This document shows positions 48,921 through 55,793 of a stretch of DNA of 57,297 nt, piece after piece (position 1 is the first letter of the stretch; the number at the start of each line of letters is the position of its first letter). The stretch spans positions 1 to 57,297 of the forward strand of contig NZ_VJOT01000082.1 in the NCBI RefSeq assembly GCF_011087585.1, in the 5' to 3' direction. The stretch comes from Neochlamydia sp. AcF84 (GTDB lineage: Bacteria > Chlamydiota > Chlamydiia > Chlamydiales > Parachlamydiaceae). The translations under genes were made by a program, and so were the position numbers. The notes below the pieces were generated by a model, which saw nothing but the letters and a program-made list of their open reading frames with translations, was not told where the DNA came from and ran no database searches.

Positions 48921-50057
48921 CTAATCTTCACTCAAGCGCATCGGCATTAGTACAAACAGCGAATTTTGTTCTGCTTCTTTTTCTTCTTCATTTTGATCAT
49001 CATTAAAGTCACTAATCAAGCCAGGATTATAAGGATCGGTAATTCCAAGAGAAATAGTTTCATTTTTACTATGACGCAAAATATCTAAAAAGAAATGAGG
49101 GTTAAAAGCAATTTCTAACTTCTCCCCTTTATAATTTACCGGCATACTTACTTTACCTTCTCCTATTTCCATCGTGTTGGCTGTCAATTTCAACTCCCCT
49201 TCGTTAAAAGTAAAACGAACGGAATGATTATTTTCTGCAGCAAAAAGGGAAATCTGGCGCAATAAAGTCATCAATTCTTCACGGTGGAGATTAACGGTTA
49301 TCCCAGTTTGAGAAGGAATGACACGGTTAACATCAGGATACTCCCCTGATAATAGTTTACTAATAATCGTCGTATTAGAAGCTTTGATAGCAATTTTGTC
49401 CTGCATTAAAAACACTATAGCTTCGCCCTCTTCTTCCAGATTTTTAAGAATTTCCTCTACCGCCTTAAGTGGAATCACATAAGTACCTTGGAAAGATGGA
49501 TCGATATTAAGGGTAGTTTGGGATTTTGCTAAGCGCTTTCCATCCGTTCCAATAAAGGAAGCTGTTTTTCCCTGCACTTGCAAACATACTCCCGTAAGCA
49601 CATAACGATTGTCTTCACGAGAAACTGCAAAAGCTGTGCGGTAAAGCATATCTTTCAAAACTTTTTGTTTAATTTTAAAATGCACGGCATCTGTCACATT
49701 AGGTAAGGCGGGAAACTCATTTTTATTCATTCCATTTAACTTAAAGCGCGAAGTTTGGGCATTAATTTCAGTGATTTCATTTGCTGAAGTAGAAATTTCC
49801 ACATTGGTTGCTGTCAACTCGCGTATTAACTGGGCCAAGCGCTTTGCAGGCAATGTTGTTGACCCCTCTTCAAGAATTTTTGCTTCAGTAAAGCAGCGGA
49901 CCCCTACTGTTAAATCCGTAGCTGTAATAATAAGTTCATTATTAATAGCTTCGATTAAAAAGTTGGAAAGGATAGGGATGGTAGATTTTTGAGCTACTGC
50001 ATTAAGACACTTATTAATTAAATAATTAAGCTCTTGCGTGGCTATGACGAATTTCAT
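48921..50057 (-). CDS. dnaN: DNA polymerase III beta sliding clamp
   Basis: A 378-residue ring clamp. The family start MKFVIATQELNYLINKCLNAVAQKSTIPILSNFLIEA, the central TDGKRLAKSQ, and the C-terminal LFVLMPMRL (partner-binding pocket region) are clear. A short acidic insertion (DDQNEEEKEAEQNS) precedes the last strand, a lineage feature. It is the first gene of dnaN-recF and diverges from smpB. Confidence 0.95.
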   Translation of the reverse strand: MKFVIATQELNYLINKCLNAVAQKSTIPILSNFLIEAINNELIITATDLTVGVRCFTEAKILEEGSTTLPAKRLAQLIRELTATNVEISTSANEITEINAQTSRFKLNGMNKNEFPALPNVTDAVHFKIKQKVLKDMLYRTAFAVSREDNRYVLTGVCLQVQGKTASFIGTDGKRLAKSQTTLNIDPSFQGTYVIPLKAVEEILKNLEEEGEAIVFLMQDKIAIKASNTTIISKLLSGEYPDVNRVIPSQTGITVNLHREELMTLLRQISLFAAENNHSVRFTFNEGELKLTANTMEIGEGKVSMPVNYKGEKLEIAFNPHFFLDILRHSKNETISLGITDPYNPGLISDFNDDQNEEEKEAEQNSLFVLMPMRLSED

Positions 50058-50280
50058 GAATAATTCCTTAAGCTAAATAAAAGAGAGACTCAAGATAAGT
50101 GACCATAAGCTCTTTGTCAAGCAATAAACATAGGGCTCTCGATGTGTTCATGCTTGCCTATCTAAAAAATCAAGCAAGGAAAGAATTTATAGACTTGAGG
50201 TGCCTGTAAAGGCGCTAAGAGAGATGAATTCTGCAATCTCTCTTGCTTCGTTTATGCGCCTTCATTTAATATATTTGCAT

Positions 50281-50736
50281 ATGAATAATAAATCTTCCGA
50301 TCTCGTATCTAATAAACGCGCTTTCCATCATTTTGAAATCCTCGAAACCTTTGAAGCAGGTATTGCCCTAGAAGGCACGGAAATCAAATCGCTAAGAGAT
50401 AATGGGGGGAGCCTGCAAGAATCTTATATCAAAGTGATTAACAGGGAAGCATGGCTTATTGGATCCCATATTGCTCCTTATAAGTATGGCAACATTCACA
50501 ATCATCTGGAAACTCGTGATCGCAAGCTTCTTTTACACAAACGAGAGATCTTTAAACTACGCGAGAGCGTGCAGGAAAAAGGTTTAACGATTGTAGCCCT
50601 GGCCCTTTATTTAAAAGAGGGAAAAGTGAAAGCAAAAATTGCTATTGCTAAAGGAAAAAAGTCTGCTGATAAACGAGAAGCCATTAAAGAAAGAGACGAA
50701 AAACGCTATATGCAAAAAATGCTGAAAAGCCGTTAA
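50281..50736 (+). CDS. smpB: SsrA-binding protein SmpB
   Basis: 151 residues from the ATG at 50281 (MNNKSSDLVSNKRAFHHFEI), which fits the family N-terminus; longer forms from 50200 or 50224 lack support. SmpB binds tmRNA to rescue stalled ribosomes. Core: ETFEAGIALEGTEIKSLRDNGGSLQESYIKVINREAWLIGSHIAPY, HETR-like HLETRDRKLLLHKREI, and basic tail KRDE-rich (KGKKSADKREAIKERDEKRYMQ). rlmH follows after 49 nt. Confidence 0.95.
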   Translation: MNNKSSDLVSNKRAFHHFEILETFEAGIALEGTEIKSLRDNGGSLQESYIKVINREAWLIGSHIAPYKYGNIHNHLETRDRKLLLHKREIFKLRESVQEKGLTIVALALYLKEGKVKAKIAIAKGKKSADKREAIKERDEKRYMQKMLKSR

Positions 50737-50785
50737 TTCCCTAAGGTTTACGGAAAGCTTTCTTTGAATTTTTATATATAATTAA

Positions 50786-51208
50786 ATGCTTAGACTGAAA
50801 ATTATTTCTATTGGTAAAACAAAAGAAGAATGGCTCAATGACGCCATCCAAGAATATGTTAAACGTCTATCCTCTATTTTAAAATTTGAATTTGTAGAAG
50901 CTAGAAATAATGAGCACCTCCAAGAACTCATTTTAAAAGAAAAGCGAGTGATCTGTTTGGATGCGGCAGGCAGGCTTTTCGATAGCGAAAAATTTGCCAG
51001 CTTCCTGCAGGTGCAATTTATAGAAGGTGGCTCGCGCTTAACTTTAGTTATCGGGGGAGCAAGTGGATTGCCAGAGAAAATCAAACTTTCCTATCCTTGC
51101 CTTAGCCTCTCCCCTTTAACCATGACTCATCAAATCATTAGATTAGTACTCATAGAACAAGTCTATCGTGCTTTTGAAATTGCTAAAGGCACTCCTTACC
51201 ATAAATAA
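50786..51208 (+). CDS. rlmH: 23S rRNA pseudouridine-1915 N3-methyltransferase
   Basis: A 140-residue SPOUT methyltransferase that modifies helix 69 of 23S rRNA. LRLKIISIGKTKEEWLNDAIQEYVKRL at the start, VICLDAAGRLFDSEKFASFL in the middle and the knotted SAM site (LVIGGASGLPEKI, LSLSPLTMTHQIIRLVLIEQVYRAFEIAKGTPYHK) match the family in full. It is probably transcribed with smpB. Confidence 0.95.
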   Translation: MLRLKIISIGKTKEEWLNDAIQEYVKRLSSILKFEFVEARNNEHLQELILKEKRVICLDAAGRLFDSEKFASFLQVQFIEGGSRLTLVIGGASGLPEKIKLSYPCLSLSPLTMTHQIIRLVLIEQVYRAFEIAKGTPYHK

Positions 51209-51286
51209 GCTAGACGTTTCTCCATCCACTGGCTAGTCTACCCACTCTAAAGAAGCACGCTTTATTTATTACCCGTGAGCTCTCTA

Positions 51287-51787
51287 TTAACTTCGATCTT
51301 CTAGAGGCTTTGTAAAAGCAAGCCTAAAATAGATCATGGCGCCATTAATGAGAGCAGAGCCTATGGCTACATCGATTAAGCCGCGGATGTCGGCAGGTAT
51401 GCCTAAATATTTCATAGAGAAGCCAAGCCCCATCATCCCCGCTAAAAGAATATAATATTTGGAATCATATATATTCTGTAAATAGGTAGGATTAGGCAAA
51501 GAATAAATCCTTTCTACCCCTTTAACAGCCGCTTTACCCAATACATAACGTCCTTTGGAGTAGCCTATAATCAATCCTAGAGCAATCAAAAACACAATAG
51601 TATTTTCCGCATTTGAAAAAATAGAAGAAAAAAGATTAAGCAAAGGATAACTATTTTTTTCTAGAACAGGCATATCTTGGGCAGCGTGAAGTAGAAAATT
51701 TAGCCCCAAGGAAAGTAAAAAGCTTCCAACCGCTAACCAGATGATTCCCGAAAAAACAATTAATGCTTTATGGCTTAATTTTAACAT
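51287..51787 (-). CDS. Polytopic membrane protein, unrecognised
   Basis: 166 residues with about four hydrophobic helices (residues about 8-32, 60-76, 110-127 and 138-157) and a polar loop after the second helix (SKGRYVLGKAAVKGVERIYSLPNPTYLQN). GAGAGGA lies 5 nt before the ATG. The composition is ordinary for a small inner-membrane protein. It converges on rlmH. No family is recognised. Confidence 0.72.
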   Translation of the reverse strand: MLKLSHKALIVFSGIIWLAVGSFLLSLGLNFLLHAAQDMPVLEKNSYPLLNLFSSIFSNAENTIVFLIALGLIIGYSKGRYVLGKAAVKGVERIYSLPNPTYLQNIYDSKYYILLAGMMGLGFSMKYLGIPADIRGLIDVAIGSALINGAMIYFRLAFTKPLEDRS

Positions 51788-52017
51788 ATTTTCCTCTCCT
51801 ACATGGTATTCATAAAAAAGAAATTTAACCTATTGAAAGATATAAGATAAAGAAAAAAGAAAGGGTTAAATGATAGACAAATAAAGGCCATTTTTTTATA
51901 TCTTTTCTACATTTAAGAAAAAAGCTCTGAAGTTATACCCACTCATTCTCTAGTTAGAGGTGCTAAATTTCAAAATTCATTACTCAAGGCAGTGAGTGAG
52001 ATAAGCCTTTCCCCTCA

Positions 52018-52135
52018 CTTCATTGGCCTCCTATGTGAAGTGGCACCACCCTTAATTTTAGGGTATATATTCCTGCCACTTGGTAAGCTATTGGCTATCT
52101 TAAAATTAAAGCTGTGAGGAAGGAGGCCAATGAAG
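52018..52135 (+). promoter_or_regulatory. Structured leader with a 15-bp inverted repeat that buries a Shine-Dalgarno and start codon
   Basis: CTTCATTGGCCTCCT (52018-52032) is perfectly complementary to AGGAGGCCAATGAAG (52121-52135). Inside lie a second perfect pair, AAGTGGCA (52038-52045) with TGCCACTT (52074-52081), and an apical CCCT/AGGG (52049-52052 with 52060-52063). In RNA this is a long nested fold whose outer stem contains AGGAGG and the ATG of the 63-codon frame coupled to acpS. The symmetry is far beyond chance for so short a span. It could be a translational switch. It could also be a miniature mobile element, though no target duplication is seen. Confidence 0.6.
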
Positions 52136-52321
52136 GTGCTTGAGCCTATTAGAGAGTGCATTAAAACGCAAGTATGGACGTTAAAACATAGTCCCTCAGA
52201 ACGTTTGATAGCGTGTAAGCTTCTTTTAAATAGAATTGCAGCAAGCTTTATCGCAGATGTTGACTTACCTTCTTTTAAAAAGGGATATATTTTTTTACTG
52301 GATAGATTACAAGGCAACTAA
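52130..52321 (+). CDS. Small protein translated ahead of acpS (63 aa)
   Basis: 63 residues (MKVLEPIRECIKTQVWTLKHSPSERLIACKLLLNRIAASFIADVDLPSFKKGYIFLLDRLQGN). AAGGAGG ends 3 nt before the ATG, a somewhat short spacing. The stop TAA lies one base before the acpS ATG, which fits translational coupling or a leader peptide. The protein is basic and helical without a signal. Its ribosome-binding site and start lie in the right arm of the 15-bp inverted repeat. No family is recognised. It may be a real small protein or only a coupling frame. Confidence 0.5.
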   Translation: MKVLEPIRECIKTQVWTLKHSPSERLIACKLLLNRIAASFIADVDLPSFKKGYIFLLDRLQGN

Positions 52322-52322
52322 A

Positions 52323-52691
52323 ATGATTCGTGGCATTGGTATTGACATTATTGAAGTGGCTCGTATTGAGGCAAACATACATAAGTATGGCCAAAAGTTT
52401 CTTGATAGGGTTTTTACCGAAGAAGAGCAAAAATATTGCCAATCCTTCCGGCAACCGAGTAAAAACTTTGCAGGTAGATTTGCTGCTAAGGAGGCGGTTG
52501 TAAAAGCATTAGGTACAGGCTTAACTGGAGGCCTGAGTTGGACAGATCTTGCTATCCTCAATAATGAACAAGGTAAACCCTATCTTGCTCTTACAGACAC
52601 CTTCAAAAAACATTTCAAAAACCCTCTTATTCATATATCCATTAGCCATTGTCAAGCATACGCGACTGCCACAGCTATTTGGGAAGAATGA
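52323..52691 (+). CDS. acpS: Holo-[acyl-carrier-protein] synthase
   Basis: 122 residues from the ATG at 52323 (MIRGIGIDIIEVARIE). It transfers phosphopantetheine from CoA to acyl carrier protein. The Mg2+ ligand Asp is in GIGIDIIEV, the second motif is FAGRFAAKEAVVKALGTG, and the C-terminal segment is HISISHCQAYATATAIWE. The length is standard. It starts 1 nt after the small upstream frame, so its expression may depend on that frame's translation. Confidence 0.94.
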   Translation: MIRGIGIDIIEVARIEANIHKYGQKFLDRVFTEEEQKYCQSFRQPSKNFAGRFAAKEAVVKALGTGLTGGLSWTDLAILNNEQGKPYLALTDTFKKHFKNPLIHISISHCQAYATATAIWEE

Positions 52692-52985
52692 ATTTGCAAA
52701 AAGAGACTGCGTTTGCCGTCCTATCGTCTAGCCTATCCATTCAACAAAATACGCTCCATACAGCAAAAATTAGCTTCCTAATTTCGCTAGAAGGCATCTG
52801 TTATAAAAAGAGGTTAAAATAGTAAGCGCTTGTTAGAAGGCAGGAAATGGTAAGTTGATGCTAAGGTTAAAACAGGTAAATTGAATGGTTATCGCAAAGC
52901 TTACCGAAATTGCTATAAAGTGGCTGCTTAAAAAAATTGCCAATACTTTTGTTTACACCCCTTAATAGCCTATTCCTCATATTCT
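52692..52985. other. Non-coding stretch before the first F-box-LRR gene
   Basis: About 290 bases without a gene. It is AT-rich, with no terminator-like hairpin that I trust. The conserved upstream block of the F-box-LRR genes begins right after it. Confidence 0.45.
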
Positions 52986-53061
52986 CTTGCATGTTTTATT
53001 TCTTTCTTATACTTTTTAAAAAGTTATCATAAACATGCATGACATTTAAAGAGGTTGTACA
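52986..53061 (+). promoter_or_regulatory. Upstream block shared by the two F-box-LRR genes (copy 1)
   Basis: The 76 bases before the GTG start align with 55714-55793: CTTG-rich start, GTTTTATT, TAT(A/G), an A-rich run, TCATAAA(A)CATG, and (G/T)(A/G)CA(T/C)TTAAAGAG. TTGCAT (52987-52992) and TATACT (15 bases further) could be a promoter. The end of the block supplies the ribosome-binding site AGAGG. Conservation outside the coding region suggests shared regulation or a duplication that included the promoter. Confidence 0.55.
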
Positions 53062-55512
53062 GTGAATCCTAGTCCTTCTATCAGCATTGAAAGTCTACCT
53101 AATGAGATGCTCACACACATTTTGAAGTATTGCGCCACACCTTCTTTATCTAGCGTGTGCAGAAAATGGCGTGATCTTTTAGCTAATGATAGTGAAATAA
53201 TGCGATCTATCTATAAGCAAATAGTTGAGATTCATGTCCCTCGAGGAAATGTTAGGGAGCATGCTGTTATCTTAAACAAAATTTATAAGCTAGATAATGA
53301 GCTTCTTCCAGGACAAAAGGTAAAAGCAATCTTTAAACAAATCTTTACTCTAGCTAAACCTCTCTCACCACTAAGATGGAAAGATTACCCTAAAGAAAAT
53401 ATATATTTCACATCAGCTAATTACTCCTCTTATGTGGTAAATATTAGTCGCCTGTTGATGTGGAATAAACTCCCTGGGGGAAAGAAATACTTAGATCAAC
53501 AAAGAATCAAGCACTTGCCTATAGCAAGAAAAGGAGAACTTTTTAAAGGATGGATTGAAAGATATGGCAAAGACATTAAAAACTTAAGTTTAGCAGGAAC
53601 AGGATTGACTTTTTTACCTCCTGAAATAGGACAATTATCTCAGCTGCAAGCCCTTTACCTAAACGATACCCAGCTGACCATTCTTCCTGCAGAGATAGGA
53701 CAACTCTTGCAGCTGCAAAGGCTTGAGTTAGCCGATAATCACCTTACTACCCTTCCTTCAGAGATAGGGCTACTGTCTCAGCTGCGAAAGCTTGACTTAA
53801 ACAACAACAAACTTACTTTCCTTCCAGCAGAGATAGGGCAGCTATCTCAGCTACAAGCGCTTGGCTTAGACCACAACCAGCTTACCTCTCTTCCGATAGA
53901 GATAGGGCAGCTATCTCAGCTGCGAAAGCTTGGCTTAGCCGATAATCACCTTACTACCCTTCCTGCAGAGATAGGTTTACTGTCTCAGCTGCAAACGCTT
54001 GATTTAAATAGAAACCAGCTTACCTCTCTTCCGGCAGAAATATGGCAGCTGTCTCAGCTGCAAGTACTTAATTTAAATGACAACAAACTTACCAACCTTC
54101 CTACAGAGATAGGGCAGCTATCACAGCTAAAAGCGCTTGGCTTAAATAACAACCAGCTCACTACCCTTCCGGCAGAGATAGGACAGCTATCTCAGCTGCA
54201 AAGACTTGGCTTAGATCACAACCAGCTTACCTCCCTTCCTCCAGAGATAGGACTACTGTCTCAGCTGCAATTGCTTCGCTTACTCAACAACCACCTCACC
54301 ACCCTTCCTGCAGAAATAGGGAAGCTCTCTCAGCTGCAAGCACTTGGCCTAAATGACAACCAGATCGATACCCTTCCTGCAGAGATAGGTTTACTGTCTC
54401 AGCTGCAAACGCTTGATTTAAATAGAAACCAGCTTACCTCTCTTCCGGCAGAAATATGGCAGCTGTCTCAGCTGCAAGTACTTAATTTAAATGACAACAA
54501 ACTTACCAACCTTCCTGCAGAGATAGGGCGTTTATCCCAGCTCAGTAAACTTTACTTAGACAGCAACCAGCTTACCTCTCTTCCGGTAGAGATATGGCAG
54601 CTGTCTCAGCTGCAAGCGCTTGATTTAAGTAGCAACCAGCTTACCTCTCTTCCGACAAAGATAGAGCAGCTCTCTCAGCTACAAGTACTTAATTTAAGCC
54701 ACAACAAACTTACCTCCCTTCCTACAGAGATATGGTATCTATCACAGCTACGAGCGCTTGGCTTAAACAACAACCAGATTACTACCCTTCCTGCAGGGAT
54801 AGGGCTACTGTCTCAGCTGAAAAAACTTTACTTAAAGGATAACCAGCTTACTACCCTTCCGGTAGAAATAGGGCAGCTATTGCAACTACAAGATCTCGAC
54901 TTAAAAAGTAACCAGTTTACCAATCTTCCTGCAGAGATATGGCAGCTCTCTCAGCTGCAATACCTTTACTTAGACGGCAACCAACTTACCACTCTTCCTT
55001 CAGAGATATGTCAGCTATCTCAGCTGCAAGTGCTTGGATTAAGCAGCAACCGGCTCACCGCACTTCCGGCAGAGATAGGGCAGCTATCTCAGCTGCAAGT
55101 ACTTAACTTAAACAACAACAAACTTACCACCCTTCCTACAGAGATAGAGCAGCTTTCTCAGCTACAAGTGCTTCGTTTAAGTAGCAACCAACTTACCTCT
55201 CTTCCGGTAGAGATAGGGCAGCTGTCTCAGCTGCAAGTACTTAACTTAAACAACAATCAGCTTAACACTCTTCCTACAGAGATGGGGTATTTATCCCAGC
55301 TCAGTAAACTTTACTTAGACAGCAACCAGCTTACCTCCCTTCCGGTAGAGATAAGGCAGCTATCACAGCTACAAGAGCTTGGATTAAGCAACAACCAACT
55401 TACCTCCCTTCCTGTAGAAATGAAGGGGCTGACTGCTTTAAAAAAGCTCCAGGTGAATGGGAATCCGCTGCAAAGCATTCCAGATGAAATAAGGGAGCGT
55501 TTTTGCCTTTAG
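53062..55512 (+). CDS. F-box plus leucine-rich-repeat protein, candidate host-directed effector
   Basis: An 816-residue protein with GTG start. Residues 9-50 form an F-box-like domain (IESLPNEMLTHILKYC...SVCRKWRDLL), the module that docks on Skp1 in eukaryotic SCF ubiquitin ligases. A helical linker follows to about 175. Then come about 27 tandem 23-residue LRRs of pattern LxxLxLxxNxLTxLPxEIxQLSQ (69 bp each), ending in a cap-like FCL terminus (MKGLTALKKLQVNGNPLQSIPDEIRERFCL). F-box-LRR proteins are expanded in amoeba-associated Chlamydiae and are thought to be delivered into the host to direct ubiquitylation. No type III signal can be read by eye. A paralogue follows at 55794. Confidence 0.9.
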   Translation: MNPSPSISIESLPNEMLTHILKYCATPSLSSVCRKWRDLLANDSEIMRSIYKQIVEIHVPRGNVREHAVILNKIYKLDNELLPGQKVKAIFKQIFTLAKPLSPLRWKDYPKENIYFTSANYSSYVVNISRLLMWNKLPGGKKYLDQQRIKHLPIARKGELFKGWIERYGKDIKNLSLAGTGLTFLPPEIGQLSQLQALYLNDTQLTILPAEIGQLLQLQRLELADNHLTTLPSEIGLLSQLRKLDLNNNKLTFLPAEIGQLSQLQALGLDHNQLTSLPIEIGQLSQLRKLGLADNHLTTLPAEIGLLSQLQTLDLNRNQLTSLPAEIWQLSQLQVLNLNDNKLTNLPTEIGQLSQLKALGLNNNQLTTLPAEIGQLSQLQRLGLDHNQLTSLPPEIGLLSQLQLLRLLNNHLTTLPAEIGKLSQLQALGLNDNQIDTLPAEIGLLSQLQTLDLNRNQLTSLPAEIWQLSQLQVLNLNDNKLTNLPAEIGRLSQLSKLYLDSNQLTSLPVEIWQLSQLQALDLSSNQLTSLPTKIEQLSQLQVLNLSHNKLTSLPTEIWYLSQLRALGLNNNQITTLPAGIGLLSQLKKLYLKDNQLTTLPVEIGQLLQLQDLDLKSNQFTNLPAEIWQLSQLQYLYLDGNQLTTLPSEICQLSQLQVLGLSSNRLTALPAEIGQLSQLQVLNLNNNKLTTLPTEIEQLSQLQVLRLSSNQLTSLPVEIGQLSQLQVLNLNNNQLNTLPTEMGYLSQLSKLYLDSNQLTSLPVEIRQLSQLQELGLSNNQLTSLPVEMKGLTALKKLQVNGNPLQSIPDEIRERFCL
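53955..54102 (+). repeat. 148-bp intragenic perfect repeat, copy 1
   Basis: Identical base for base with 54369-54516, exactly 414 bp (six 69-bp LRR units) away. The identity starts and ends within LRR units and covers just over two. Elsewhere in the gene, units differ at many synonymous sites. Confidence 0.95.
54369..54516 (+). repeat. 148-bp intragenic perfect repeat, copy 2
   Basis: The second copy of the block at 53955-54102, with the first mismatches at 54368 and 54517. It points to a recent segmental duplication or gene conversion inside the LRR array. Confidence 0.95.
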
Positions 55513-55713
55513 CTGAAAAAGTCTGTTCCTTCATCACCCAATAAGCTAAAGAAACATATTGATATTCTTGGAAAGTTTTAAGGATATAAATAAACCTTCC
55601 GGCCTATCAAGAGACATTAACATCGAAAGTTTTCTTTATTAAAGATTCTTTATCGGCCTATTGCATTTCTCTATTTTTAAATTTAAAGGCTAAGAATCTG
55701 TCTCTAAAATTTT

Positions 55714-55793
55714 CTTGTACATTCTGTTTTATTCATGTATGTTTTGCTCTAAAAAACTCATAAAACATGTCTGGCACTTAAAGAGACCCTATA
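55714..55793 (+). promoter_or_regulatory. Upstream block shared by the two F-box-LRR genes (copy 2)
   Basis: The counterpart of 52986-53061. TTGTAC (55715-55720) and TATGTT, 17 bases apart, form a plausible promoter. TCATAAAACATG and CACTTAAAGAG follow, then the ATG. The matches to copy 1 are scattered with short gaps. Confidence 0.5.

Noticed and set aside
47865-50057. dnaN-recF as a sign of the replication origin
   Set aside because: No dnaA and no cluster of DnaA boxes were seen nearby; in Chlamydiae these genes need not mark oriC.
52018-52135. The 15-bp inverted repeat as terminal repeats of an insertion sequence
   Set aside because: The span is only 118 bp with no transposase, and no target-site duplication is visible; kept as a less likely alternative (miniature element) to a regulatory RNA fold.
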